This document shows positions 43,322 through 51,460 of a stretch of DNA of 64,000 nt, in pieces. Source of the stretch: an uncultured bacterium (GTDB taxonomy: Bacteria; Bacillota; Clostridia; Oscillospirales; Oscillospiraceae); NCBI GenBank assembly GCA_947073515.1, contig CAMTMC010000003.1:35052-99051 (forward strand), given 5' to 3'. Below the pieces are notes generated by a model. That model searched no databases and had not been told where the DNA came from. It worked only from the letters and a program-made list of their open reading frames with translations. Each line of letters opens with the position of its first letter. Within the stretch, counting starts at the first letter, position 1. Both the position numbers and the translations under genes were made by a program.

Positions 43322-43365
43322 GGTGTCCCCCTCCCCTCTGTCGGTGGATCGCAAAATATCGTCTT

Positions 43366-43394
43366 ATTGTACACCATAGCCCCGCTTTTTTCAA
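43366..43394 (-). promoter_or_regulatory. Promoter of the envelope-polymer operon
   Basis: TTGAAA, 17 bases, TACAAT on the minus strand; start expected near 43359. Confidence 0.8.
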
Positions 43395-43454
43395 CTGTCA
43401 GAACAAGAACGTTTTGTAAACATCTTCCTGGCCGGATTTTCTCCCCCCTTACCA

Positions 43455-43483
43455 TTGAAACCCCGGTATGAATCTGCTACAAT
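43455..43483 (+). promoter_or_regulatory. Promoter of the SLH-NAGPA gene
   Basis: TTGAAA, 17 bases, TACAAT. It has the same boxes as the divergent envelope operon promoter 60 bases away. Confidence 0.78.
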
Positions 43484-43707
43484 GGTGAGGTTCTAGGGCT
43501 TGTTTGAAGCATGGAAAAGCGCCCAAGGGGCGGCCTCCCCGCCGCCATCTTTCCCCAGTTTTTTCCCGATCCACCCAGGACCCGGCGAAAAACTGTATCC
43601 GCCGGGAAGCGGCGGCACAGAGCGAGTCGGAAAAAATTGGCTCGCCGTTGGTTATTTTTCCGTTTTTCAAGCGGCGCCTAATCCGATGAATCTACAAAGG
43701 AGTCACT
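43484..43707 (+). other. About 220-base untranslated leader of the SLH-NAGPA gene
   Basis: No convincing coding sequence. It alternates GC-rich and T-rich blocks, with GCTTG near each end in opposite orientation. It may be an RNA leader or an interspersed intergenic repeat; I cannot match it to a known family. Confidence 0.3.
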
Positions 43708-46605
43708 ATGAAACAGACCAAATCCATACTGCGCCGGGCGGCGGCCCTCGCCCTGGCCGTCCTGTTGGCCGTCCCCACGGCGCATGCCGCTGCGGGGGAG
43801 CGGAAGCTGCGGACCTCCATCCCCATTGTGGACGGCCTCACCTATCACAACACCGTCACCGTCAACGGCGAGCGCCGGATCGAGAGCTTCTCCCTGGAGC
43901 TGGAGCCAGGCGGCCAAGCCCAGCCTATCTTCCTCCAAGGCTCCGGCACCATATACGGCACCGCCTCCATCAACCGGGCGGTGACCACCGCCCAGGAGCG
44001 GGGCTACCACGTGCTGGGGGCCATCAACACCGACTTTTTTTCCATGTCCACCGGCGTCCCGCTGGGGATTGTGATTGAGGACGGCGTCTATCAGTCCAGC
44101 ACCGACGGGGAGCACGCCCTGCTCATCACTGACGGGGAGATGTCCGTGGCCCCCTCCCCCCAGGTGACTATGGCCCTTGTGAACCAGAGCACCGGGGAGA
44201 TCACCACCCCCCATAACTTCAACAAGGCCCGCCACGACACCGGCGGCCTCTACCTCCTCAACGGGCATTTCTCCACCGTCTCCACCCGCAGCGACAGCCC
44301 GGGCTGGTATGTGCGGATGCGGGCCCTCCCCGATCCGTACACCGATGAGGTCCCGGAGCTGACCGTCAACTCCACCCTGGACCTGGTGGTCACCGAGGTG
44401 CTGGCCTCCAGCCAGTCCACCGCCATCGGGCCGGATGAGTATATCCTCACCGCCGCCGACCAGTCCGGATACGACTTTGTCTTCTCCTCCTTCCAGGTGG
44501 GGGACCAGGTGACCCTGGCCACCGCCTGCGAGGATCCCAACCTGTCTGAGGCCCAGTGGGCCGGGGGCGTGGGGGATCTGATGGTGGCCGATGGCGTCAT
44601 CACCGACAGCTCCACCTGGACCTACGCAAAGGACGGCCGCCAGCCCCGCTCCGCTCTGGGGATCAAGGGGGACGGCACCGTGGTGCTGTACGCCGTGGAC
44701 GGCCGGCAGTCTGGCTACTCCGCCGGACTGTCCCAGCTGGACCTGGCGGACGAGCTGCTGGCCCAGGGCTGCCAGTGGGTGGTCAACCTGGACGGCGGCG
44801 GCTCCACCGCCCTGTCTGTGTGGCTGCCCAGCCAGAACGGCTCCGCTCTGCAAAATAAGCCCTCCGACGGCAAGCCCCGGGGCTGCGCCACCTATCTGAT
44901 GCTGGTCACTGACGAGCGGGGGGACGGCGAGGCCCACCGGCTGGCCCTGTCCCCTGACGGCCAGGTAGTCCTCACCGGCTCCAGCCTCCCCCTGCCCCAG
45001 GCGGTGGCGGTGGACCAGGGCCTCAACCCCGTCTCCGCCCGGCTGGACGACCTGCGTTTCCGCTCTGAACACGAGCTGGGCGAGATTGAGGACGGGCTGT
45101 ACATCGCCGGAGACATCCCCGGCACCGACACCATTTTGTGCTACGACCGGCATGAGGATTTGGAGGGCACCGCCCAGATCCACGTGGTGGACCAGCTCAC
45201 CTCCTTCACCGTGTCCAAGGCCGGCTCCTCCTCCCCTCTGTCCACCCTCACGGTGGAGCCCGGGGAAGAGATCCCGCTGGCCTTTACCGGCGAGTACTGG
45301 GGCCGCCCTGCCCTGCGGGACCTGGCCCCCGTCACCTGGACGGTGGAGGGGGACGTGGGCAGCGTGGACGAGAACGGGGTGTTCACCGCCTCCGAGTCCC
45401 GGGCCAACGGCTCCATCACCTTCTCCGCCGGCGGCCTGAGCCAGACCGTCCGGGTCACCATGGCCAACGTCCATGAGGATATCCCCGAGGACCACTGGGC
45501 CTATGAGGCGGTGGAATACTGCTACGAACACGGCATCGTCACCGGGGTCAGCCCAACCCTCTTCGGCCGGGACAACCAGATCCGCCGGGGTGACTTTACG
45601 CTCATGCTCTACGGCGCTCTGGGCCGCCCGCCGGTCACCGGATCGAGTACCTTCACCGACGTGAGCCCCGACGACTACTATTACACCGCCCTGACCTGGG
45701 CTCAGCAGGCCGGGCTGGCCTCCGGCACCGGCGGCGGCGGCTACTCCCCCGCCGCCCCCGTTACCCGGGAGCAGTCCTTCACCATCCTCCGCCAGACCAT
45801 GCCCCTGCTGGATAAAAACTGCCCCGACGGCGACCTGTCCATCCTGGACCAGTTTGCGGACAAGGACCTGATCGCCGATTACGCCAAGGGCCACACCGCC
45901 ACCCTGGTCTCCCAGGAGCTGGTCAGCGGCCGGGGGGACCGGGTGGACCCCCGGGGCAACCTGACCCGGGCGGAAATGGCCGCCATCCTGTATAAGCTGA
46001 TTACCTTCAGCCCCACCGGCCCCGAGCCCACCCAGCCGGAGCGGCCGGCGGAACCGGAGCTGCCCATCACCCCCGAGCCCCCCGTTGACCTGGACCCGCC
46101 CCAGAAGCCGGAGGTTCCGGAGCAGCCCGTTGACCCCAGCGGCTACATCCTGGCCCTGGACCGGAACCAGTTGGAGCTGGCCTCCGGCCAGACCGCCGGG
46201 ATCACCGCCGTCCTCCTGCCCTACCTGGAGGGAGCCTCCATCACCTGGACCAGCAGCAACCCCGCCGCGGCCGCCGTCTCCCCGGACGGCCAGGTGACCA
46301 ACCTCCATCCCGGCGGCAAAGCGGTGTCTGTCACCATCACCGCCAGCTGGAACGGCGTCAGCTCCGCCTGCGCCGTCACCTGCGCCCCCGCCCAGCGGTC
46401 CGGCCTGGTTGTAAACGCCCAGCTGGGACTGAACGTGCGCAGCGCCCCCACCACGGCGGCCCCGGTGTCCGGCAGCCTGGCCAACAACAGCCAGGTCCTG
46501 GTGCTGGGCGAGGAGTCCGGCTGGTATCAGGTGCTCTATTTGGGCAGCGGCGGCCAGGCCGCCACCGGGTATGTATCCGGGGATTACCTCCTGGTGACCC
46601 CTTAA
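43708..46605 (+). CDS. SLH-anchored phosphodiester glycosidase (NAGPA) family surface protein
   Basis: 965 residues, secreted. Signal peptide about 1-28 (ALAVLLAVPTAHAAAG). NAGPA-type domain about 75-400 (HVLGAINTDFFSMSTGVPLG, WVVNLDGGGSTALS). Beta-sandwich region 480-585, three SLH-like repeats 588-766 (IPEDHWAYEAVEYCYEHGIV), a Pro/Glu linker, a bacterial Ig-like domain (YILALDRNQLELASGQTAGI) and a C-terminal SH3-like domain (GLNVRSAPTT). The NAGPA fold cleaves phosphodiester-linked sugars; the natural substrate here is unknown, but wall teichoic-type polymers are plausible. SLH repeats bind pyruvylated polymer made by the adjacent CsaB fusion. Confidence 0.92.
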   Translation: MKQTKSILRRAAALALAVLLAVPTAHAAAGERKLRTSIPIVDGLTYHNTVTVNGERRIESFSLELEPGGQAQPIFLQGSGTIYGTASINRAVTTAQERGYHVLGAINTDFFSMSTGVPLGIVIEDGVYQSSTDGEHALLITDGEMSVAPSPQVTMALVNQSTGEITTPHNFNKARHDTGGLYLLNGHFSTVSTRSDSPGWYVRMRALPDPYTDEVPELTVNSTLDLVVTEVLASSQSTAIGPDEYILTAADQSGYDFVFSSFQVGDQVTLATACEDPNLSEAQWAGGVGDLMVADGVITDSSTWTYAKDGRQPRSALGIKGDGTVVLYAVDGRQSGYSAGLSQLDLADELLAQGCQWVVNLDGGGSTALSVWLPSQNGSALQNKPSDGKPRGCATYLMLVTDERGDGEAHRLALSPDGQVVLTGSSLPLPQAVAVDQGLNPVSARLDDLRFRSEHELGEIEDGLYIAGDIPGTDTILCYDRHEDLEGTAQIHVVDQLTSFTVSKAGSSSPLSTLTVEPGEEIPLAFTGEYWGRPALRDLAPVTWTVEGDVGSVDENGVFTASESRANGSITFSAGGLSQTVRVTMANVHEDIPEDHWAYEAVEYCYEHGIVTGVSPTLFGRDNQIRRGDFTLMLYGALGRPPVTGSSTFTDVSPDDYYYTALTWAQQAGLASGTGGGGYSPAAPVTREQSFTILRQTMPLLDKNCPDGDLSILDQFADKDLIADYAKGHTATLVSQELVSGRGDRVDPRGNLTRAEMAAILYKLITFSPTGPEPTQPERPAEPELPITPEPPVDLDPPQKPEVPEQPVDPSGYILALDRNQLELASGQTAGITAVLLPYLEGASITWTSSNPAAAAVSPDGQVTNLHPGGKAVSVTITASWNGVSSACAVTCAPAQRSGLVVNAQLGLNVRSAPTTAAPVSGSLANNSQVLVLGEESGWYQVLYLGSGGQAATGYVSGDYLLVTP

Positions 46606-46630
46606 CTCCAACCACATGGGAGATGGCAGT

Positions 46631-47620
46631 ATGAAAGTTTTGATTTTAGGCCCCGAGGCCCGCTACCGGCGCTACGCCCCGGATTTTCTCCCCCAGCTGG
46701 GGGTAGAGCAGGTTTTCTGTTCCATTGACCAGTCCCCCCTCCAGACGGCGGCCGCCCATCCGGACATCCAGGTCATCCTGGCTGACGCCGTCATCCCCGT
46801 CACTGGGGAGCTGATGGATCTGCTCCCGGATTTGAGGCTGATCCACTCCGAGGGGGTGGCCTTCCACCTCATCGACCTGGAGTCAGCCCGGGCCCGGGGG
46901 ATCTACGTGTGCAACAATAAGGGGTGCAACGCCGCCTCTGTGGCGGAACATACCGTGATGCTCATGCTCATGGCCCTGCGCCACGGCGTCACCGGCCATC
47001 AGGCCGTTCTGGAGGGCCGCCAGTTCCAGATGAAGGAGGAGGTCATGGCCTCCAGCGCTCCGGAATTGGGAGAGCAGCGGATTGGGCTGGTAGGCTTCGG
47101 GGACATCGCCCAGGCCACCGCCCGGCTGCTGCGGCCCTTCGGGTGCCGGCTGTTCTACTATACCGCCCACCGGCGGCCCCCGGAGGTGGAGGAGCGCTTC
47201 TCCATCACCTACCTGCCCCTGGAGGAGCTGGCCGCCCAGTGCGACATCCTCTCCCTCCATTGCGCGGTCAACGAGCGGACCACCCATATGGTCAACGGCG
47301 AGCTCCTGGCCCATGTCAAGCCCGGGGCCATCCTGGTCAATACCGCACGGGGCGCTCTGATAGACAACCAGGCGGTCCGCCAGGCCCTGATTGAGGGCCG
47401 TCTGGGCGGGATCGCCATAGACACCTTTGACCCGGAGCCCACCCCTGCGGACCACCCCCTGGTGGACCTGCCCCCGGAGGCCGCCGCCCGGGCGGTCCTG
47501 TCCCCCCACCTCGGTGGAAACACCGGCGGCTCCTTCCGCCGGTCCCACCATACCATGTGGAGCGCCGTCCGCCAGGTAATGGCGGGCCAGCGCCCCGAGT
47601 TCATTGTCAACGGCCTGTGA
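46631..47620 (+). CDS. D-isomer-specific 2-hydroxyacid dehydrogenase family protein
   Basis: 329 residues. The NAD-binding region is RIGLVGFGDIAQATARLLRP. Catalytic residues are seen in NTARGALIDNQ (Arg), DTFDPEPTPADHP (Glu region) and SPHLGGNTGG (His). It reduces a 2-oxoacid or oxidises a D-2-hydroxyacid; an insert-free length near 330 fits the phosphoglycerate/glyoxylate branch but the substrate is unknown. GGGAG precedes the ATG at 46631. It starts 25 bases after the SLH gene with no promoter between, so is probably co-transcribed. Confidence 0.85.
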   Translation: MKVLILGPEARYRRYAPDFLPQLGVEQVFCSIDQSPLQTAAAHPDIQVILADAVIPVTGELMDLLPDLRLIHSEGVAFHLIDLESARARGIYVCNNKGCNAASVAEHTVMLMLMALRHGVTGHQAVLEGRQFQMKEEVMASSAPELGEQRIGLVGFGDIAQATARLLRPFGCRLFYYTAHRRPPEVEERFSITYLPLEELAAQCDILSLHCAVNERTTHMVNGELLAHVKPGAILVNTARGALIDNQAVRQALIEGRLGGIAIDTFDPEPTPADHPLVDLPPEAAARAVLSPHLGGNTGGSFRRSHHTMWSAVRQVMAGQRPEFIVNGL

Positions 47621-47710
47621 GCCGGGCCGGTCCCGCGATCTCCGGCCGGCGCAGTCCCGCCGGCCGGCCATGCCCCCGCTCCCAACCGTCATAAAGCCGT
47701 GCCCTAACAA

Positions 47711-47734
47711 AAGGGCGGGCCGGACGCCGCCCTT
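47711..47734 (-). terminator. Hairpin terminator downstream of SASP gene
   Basis: AAGGGCGG-N8-CCGCCCTT, then TTTGTTAGG on the minus strand, about 130 bases past the SASP stop. Confidence 0.5.
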
Positions 47735-47864
47735 GGAAGGAAAGCTGTTACAGACGCTGGATCATTCCGGCATCCCTCTAACAGCGCTCCCACCGGGGAT
47801 CGCGCGTCCGGCCCTTTTTGTCCGCCGGGATCAGGCTGTCATAACTTGTCCTGGGGAGGGCAAG

Positions 47865-48068
47865 TTACTTCAGGCCGTTCTCGTAGGACTCAATCATCTT
47901 CTTGACCATCTGGCCGCCCACGGAGCCGGCCTGGCGGCTGGTCAGGTCGCCGTTATAGCCCTGCTTCAGGTTGACGCCCACCTCATTGGCGGCCTCCATC
48001 TTAAACTTGTTCATCGCCTCGCGGGCATTGGGAACCATGATCTTATTGCTGTTGTTGCTGTTAGACAT
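47865..48068 (-). CDS. Alpha/beta-type small acid-soluble spore protein
   Basis: 67 residues. KFKMEAANEVGVNLKQGYNG and SRQAGSVGGQMVKKMIESYE are the two family signatures. The GPR protease site is MEAANE (about 24-29). It coats spore DNA and protects it from UV and heat. ATG at 48068 follows AAGGAGAG; an ATG seven codons earlier is not needed. Forespore sigma-G control is expected; GAATAA with a TATATCT box 16 bases on lies about 110 bases upstream but is only a weak candidate. Confidence 0.93.
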   Translation of the reverse strand: MSNSNNSNKIMVPNAREAMNKFKMEAANEVGVNLKQGYNGDLTSRQAGSVGGQMVKKMIESYENGLK

Positions 48069-48387
48069 GATTTGTCTCTCCTTTTTCACTCGTTGTTTGT
48101 TTTCCCGTTTGGGTTGGATGGAACATCCACGTCTAGCTTTGCCACAGCGGACCGAGATATACTTCCCGGCTCATTCCTTATTCTGTCACCACTTCCGCCC
48201 ATTACCAAACCACTTTTTAAGACGGATTTTCTCTTTTTAACAATTTCTTCATGGATTCTTGGGGCGTTATCTGTTATGCTGATAGAGTCAACACGCGAAA
48301 CCCCGCTTTTCAGCGGAAGCACCCCGTCGGACCCGGCTCCCCGCACAGGCCGGCCGCCGTACTACATATAAAAAAGGAGCGCCGAAC

Positions 48388-48804
48388 ATGAATGTGATCT
48401 CCCTTCTGCTCCCCAAGGCCACCGTAGCCTATTTATACAGTGACCTGACGATCCGCCAGGGGCTGGAAAAATTCCGCCGCAACGGTTACACCGCCGTACC
48501 AGTCATCAATCGTGAGGGCCGCTATCAGGGCTGCGTGGGCGAGGGGGACTTCCTGTGGTATCTTCTGGACCAAGATGGCAACGTCTACCGGGACCGGGAG
48601 AAGGACCGGCTGACCCACATTGTGCGCCCCGACTTCAACCCCGCCGTCCGGATTGATGTCACCCGGGAGGAACTGCTGGAGCGCTCCCTGCGCCAGAGCT
48701 TTATCCCCGTGATCGATGACCGGGGGGCTTTTGTGGGCATTGTAACCCGGCAGAACATCATCCGGAAATTAACCGTTTTAAAAACAGAGGCCCCTATATC
48801 ATAA
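48388..48804 (+). CDS. Two-CBS-domain protein
   Basis: 138 residues with two CBS motifs: LTIRQGLEKFRRNGYTAVPV (about 20-60) and LLERSLRQSFIPVIDDRGAFVG-type sequence (about 95-130). Bateman modules bind adenine nucleotides such as AMP or c-di-AMP. No effector domain is fused. KAGGAG-type ribosome site AAAGGAGCG precedes the ATG. Role unknown; a c-di-AMP receptor is encoded elsewhere in the window but linkage is only suggestive. Confidence 0.85.
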   Translation: MNVISLLLPKATVAYLYSDLTIRQGLEKFRRNGYTAVPVINREGRYQGCVGEGDFLWYLLDQDGNVYRDREKDRLTHIVRPDFNPAVRIDVTREELLERSLRQSFIPVIDDRGAFVGIVTRQNIIRKLTVLKTEAPIS

Positions 48805-48806
48805 AT

Positions 48807-48836
48807 CGCCGCCCCGGCTGGACAGCCGGGGCGGCG
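48807..48836 (+). terminator. Hairpin terminator after the CBS gene
   Basis: CGCCGCCCCGGCT and its exact complement around GGAC, three bases past the stop. No T tract follows. Confidence 0.5.
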
Positions 48837-48854
48837 CTCTGTTGGCATAGAAAA

Positions 48855-48879
48855 CCGGCCCCGGGTCAACCGGGGCCGG
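48855..48879 (-). terminator. Hairpin terminator after the membrane protein gene
   Basis: CCGGCCCCGG-N5-CCGGGGCCGG followed by TTTTCT on the minus strand, eight bases past the stop. Confidence 0.65.
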
Positions 48880-48886
48880 ACGGGTG

Positions 48887-49651
48887 TTACATGAGCTTCA
48901 CCGTATAGTAGACGAACAGGGCGAACATCCAGGCCAGCATGGCAAAAATCAGGTAGTAGGCCGCAGCACTCCCCAGCACAAGGGCCACGCCCAGAGCGGC
49001 AATGCCCGCCAAGCAGCTGATCATCACAGCGTTGTAGGCGGCGTCCTTGGCCAGGAAGGGGCTGGGCTCCTTCCCGGGCAGCATGCCGTCGTTCTTCTTC
49101 AGCCACAGCACGGCGATGGTCAGCAGGACGATACCCGCCAGGCACAGGGCAGCCTCCAGGCCGGCGCCGCCGCCGAAGCGGACAAACCACAGGCCCAGAA
49201 TGGACATGCCTACCCCAGCGGCGGACAGGAAGAACTCCCGCTGGTAGATATAGTATACCATGGCCAGCACCGCCCAGGCGATGACCAGCCAGAACAGCAT
49301 GGATATCCCCACCTCCTGCAGCTTAAAGGCCACGTGGGCGCAGATACCCACCGCACCGCTGGCAATGGCCACAATCAGAGGCAGGGCCGTCTTGCCGCCC
49401 TTCCACTGGCGTATCACCGCCCAAGCCAGGGCCAGCAGGGCCAGAATGGGGCCGGCGATCCGCAGGCCCCGAAGGGCATAGTGGAACCCATAGGCCAGAT
49501 CAATCCCGTCGGGAATGGCGTAGTTGATATAGAAGCGGTTGACAAGCACCAGCAGTCCTTCAAGGATAGCCGCCCCAGCGACCCACAGCAGTCCGCGCTG
49601 GAGCGCAATATCCTCCTGATGCCTCCGTGCTTCTCTCTGTCTCTTATCCAT
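48887..49651 (-). CDS. Integral membrane protein of unknown function
   Basis: 254 residues. A charged N-terminus (MDKRQREARRHQEDIALQRG) then about seven membrane helices, ending in the helix YYLIFAMLAWMFALFVYYTVKLM-type segment with a short tail. No catalytic motif seen. AAGGAGAA precedes the ATG. Monocistronic, with its own promoter and terminator. I do not recognise the family. Confidence 0.75.
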   Translation of the reverse strand: MDKRQREARRHQEDIALQRGLLWVAGAAILEGLLVLVNRFYINYAIPDGIDLAYGFHYALRGLRIAGPILALLALAWAVIRQWKGGKTALPLIVAIASGAVGICAHVAFKLQEVGISMLFWLVIAWAVLAMVYYIYQREFFLSAAGVGMSILGLWFVRFGGGAGLEAALCLAGIVLLTIAVLWLKKNDGMLPGKEPSPFLAKDAAYNAVMISCLAGIAALGVALVLGSAAAYYLIFAMLAWMFALFVYYTVKLM

Positions 49652-49777
49652 TTATTTTCATTCTCCTTGCTGCGGACCGCCCTGCGGACCGGTAAATATT
49701 CCCGGACGGGCCGCCGGCCAGCCGGTCAGCCCCTCGGACAGGCCACAATAAGGCCTGTAATATCTAGGCAGTTTATT

Positions 49778-49806
49778 ATTGTACCAGAAGCCCGCTTTTT
49801 TTGCAA
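49778..49806 (-). promoter_or_regulatory. Promoter of the membrane protein gene
   Basis: TTGCAA, 17 bases, TACAAT on the minus strand, about 130 bases before the start codon. Confidence 0.65.
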
Positions 49807-49866
49807 GTCCGAAAACGGGAAAACTAACCAAAATTAAAAATTAGCTTCTTCTCCTTTTAACTCTGA

Positions 49867-49892
49867 TGTACGAAAGTGTACAACAATCCCCC
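49867..49892 (+). promoter_or_regulatory. Shared promoter-like element, copy 2, upstream of the lysis cassette
   Basis: TGTAC-GAAAGT-GTACA dyad followed by ACAATCCCCC. It aligns with the elements at 23167-23188 (minus) and 63959-63985 (plus) as G-AAA-YGTACAA plus a pyrimidine tract. It lies 60-85 bases before the first small ORF of the cassette. Confidence 0.5.
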
Positions 49893-49951
49893 TCCGCCCC
49901 CGGAATATTGAGGGGCCAGCGCCCTATCAAACACAGGAAGGAGTGAGGACG

Positions 49952-50026
49952 ATGATTACCAGCCAGCCAGCCGCCCCGCATGGGAGCGGCCCCGTCAGAG
50001 AGGGGAGGGCCCGCCCATGGATATAA
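49952..50026 (+). CDS. 24-residue leader ORF of the lysis cassette
   Basis: MITSQPAAPHGSGPVREGRA and four more residues. An AGGAAGGAG site is well placed upstream, and its stop overlaps the start of the next gene by ten bases. It may be a coupling peptide that controls holin translation. Confidence 0.4.
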   Translation: MITSQPAAPHGSGPVREGRARPWI

Positions 50027-50238
50027 CCCTGGCGGCCTCCCTGATGTCACTGTTGGGCACCCTGGCGGGCACCTTCGGGGGCATCCTGGTGTCCAACAAG
50101 CTAACCACCTACCGCATTGAGCAGCTGGAAAAGAAGGTGGAGCAGCACAACCACCTCACCGAGCGTGCCTACAAGCTGGAGGGCCGGATGACCGAGGCGG
50201 AGCACGACATCCAGGAGCTGAAGGGGGTCCGGCCATGA
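50017..50238 (+). CDS. XhlA-like/holin-accessory membrane protein
   Basis: 73 residues. An N-terminal membrane helix (MDITLAASLMSLLGTLAGTF) is followed by a coiled coil (YRIEQLEKKVEQHNHLTERA). The plan resembles XhlA/haemolysin-type phage proteins, though in XhlA the helix is at the C-terminus. GGGAGGG precedes the ATG. It overlaps the next gene by four bases. Confidence 0.65.
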   Translation: MDITLAASLMSLLGTLAGTFGGILVSNKLTTYRIEQLEKKVEQHNHLTERAYKLEGRMTEAEHDIQELKGVRP

Positions 50239-50471
50239 AAGGGAGGAACACGCCGGTCCCCCACCTGTTCGCCAAGCTGACGGTCATCTACTGCGTGGCC
50301 TTCGCCAGCGGGACCAGCCTGTGGGCCCTGCGGATCCTCTCCCGCACCGGCCACGACCCCGCCGCCCTGCTGGGCATTATCCTGGGGTTTTTCGGCGGGG
50401 AGCTGACCCTCCTGTGCCTGAAAACCATCCTCTCAAACAGAAAGGAACGTGAACATGGAATTCATCTTTAA
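50235..50471 (+). CDS. Small two-helix phage membrane protein
   Basis: 78 residues with two membrane helices (about 12-32 and 42-66) and charged ends. It lies between two other holin-like genes, all overlapping. Probably part of the holin system. No family recognised. Confidence 0.6.
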   Translation: MKGRNTPVPHLFAKLTVIYCVAFASGTSLWALRILSRTGHDPAALLGIILGFFGGELTLLCLKTILSNRKEREHGIHL

Positions 50472-50661
50472 GCGGCTGTCCACCCTGCTGTCCGTCAAGT
50501 CCCTGGTCACCCTGGCGCTCACCCTGGTATTCGCCGTGCTGGCCCTGCGGGGCCAGGTGAGCCAGGAGTTCATGATGGTCTACACCGTGGTGATCGCCTT
50601 TTACTTCGGCACCCAGAGCCAAAAGCTCCAGGAGGCCATGGAACGGGCGGTGGACGAATGA
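50455..50661 (+). CDS. Small holin-like protein
   Basis: 68 residues from MEFIFKRLSTLLSVKSLVTL, with two hydrophobic helices and a short charged C-terminus (FGTQSQKLQEAMERAVDE). This is typical of phage holins encoded next to an amidase. AAAGGAA precedes the ATG; it overlaps the amidase gene by four bases. Confidence 0.7.
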   Translation: MEFIFKRLSTLLSVKSLVTLALTLVFAVLALRGQVSQEFMMVYTVVIAFYFGTQSQKLQEAMERAVDE

Positions 50662-51428
50662 GGCTCCGCCAGCGGTATCTGACCCGCAATGACTGCTACC
50701 GGGCGGGACGGCACATCCAGGTCCAAGGGGTGATGGTCCACTCCACCGGGGCCAACAACCCCCGGGTGGCCCGGTATGTGCCCGGGGACGATGAGATCGG
50801 GCGTAACACCGGGGGGAACCACTGGGACCGCCCCGGAGTGGGGAAGTGCGTCCACGCCTTTATCGGCCGATTCGCTGACGGAGGGGTGGGCGTGGTACAG
50901 ACCCTCCCCTGGGACCGCCGGGGCTGGCACGCCGGGAAGGGGGCCAGGGGCACCGCCAACAACACCCACATCGGCTTTGAGATCTGCGAGGACGGCCTGG
51001 ACGACCCCGTCTATTTCCAGGCGGCCTACCGGGAGGCGGTGGAACTCACCGCCATGCTGTGCCGGGAGTTTGGCCTGGACCCGCTGGCCGACGGGGTTAT
51101 CATCTGCCACGCCGAGGGACATAAGCGGGGCCTCGCCTCCAACCACGGGGACGTGCTCCACTGGTTCCCCAAGTTCGGGAAAGATATGGATGCCTTCCGG
51201 GCGGATGTGGCCCGGGAACTGGAAGGAGGTGAGGACATGACCCAGGAACAGTTTGACGCCATGATGGACAACTATCTGGCCCGCCGGGGCCGGCTTCCCG
51301 CCGACCCCTGGGCGGAGGCCCCCCTGAGGGCCGCCATCCAGGGCCGGATCACCGACGGCACCCGGCCCCTCAGCTTCGCAACCCGGCAGGAGGTGGCCCT
51401 GATGGTCCACGCCGCCACCAAAGCATAG
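50658..51428 (+). CDS. Phage-type N-acetylmuramoyl-L-alanine amidase (endolysin)
   Basis: 256 residues. Amidase_2 domain about 20-170: GVMVHSTGANNPRVARYVPG (zinc ligand His28), WHAGKGARGTANNTHIGFEI, CHAEGHKRGLASNHGDVLHW (His151, His163, Asp165). It cuts the bond between muramic acid and the peptide. The C-terminal 60 residues are a helical tail (EQFDAMMDNYLARRGRLPAD) that may bind wall. No signal peptide, so export depends on the holin genes before it. It completes a lysis cassette with no adjacent phage structural gene. Confidence 0.9.
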   Translation: MRLRQRYLTRNDCYRAGRHIQVQGVMVHSTGANNPRVARYVPGDDEIGRNTGGNHWDRPGVGKCVHAFIGRFADGGVGVVQTLPWDRRGWHAGKGARGTANNTHIGFEICEDGLDDPVYFQAAYREAVELTAMLCREFGLDPLADGVIICHAEGHKRGLASNHGDVLHWFPKFGKDMDAFRADVARELEGGEDMTQEQFDAMMDNYLARRGRLPADPWAEAPLRAAIQGRITDGTRPLSFATRQEVALMVHAATKA

Positions 51429-51436
51429 CCACGCTC

Positions 51437-51460
51437 AGGCCGGAGGAGTTCCTCCGGCCT
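51437..51460 (+). terminator. Terminator of the lysis cassette
   Basis: AGGCCGGAGG-AGTT-CCTCCGGCCT then TATATTTT, nine bases past the amidase stop. Confidence 0.8.

Noticed and set aside
48105..48200. Sigma-G promoter for the SASP gene
   Set aside because: GAATAA with TATATCT at 16 bases is too far from the CATNNTA consensus to list as a feature.
48086..48346. 86-codon ORF upstream of the SASP gene
   Set aside because: No family features, no ribosome site and it fills the region expected to hold the forespore promoter.
49867..49882. LexA/SOS box upstream of the lysis cassette
   Set aside because: TGTAC-N6-GTACA does not fit the Gram-positive CGAAC-N4-GTTCG form. It was instead grouped with the two other copies of the shared element.
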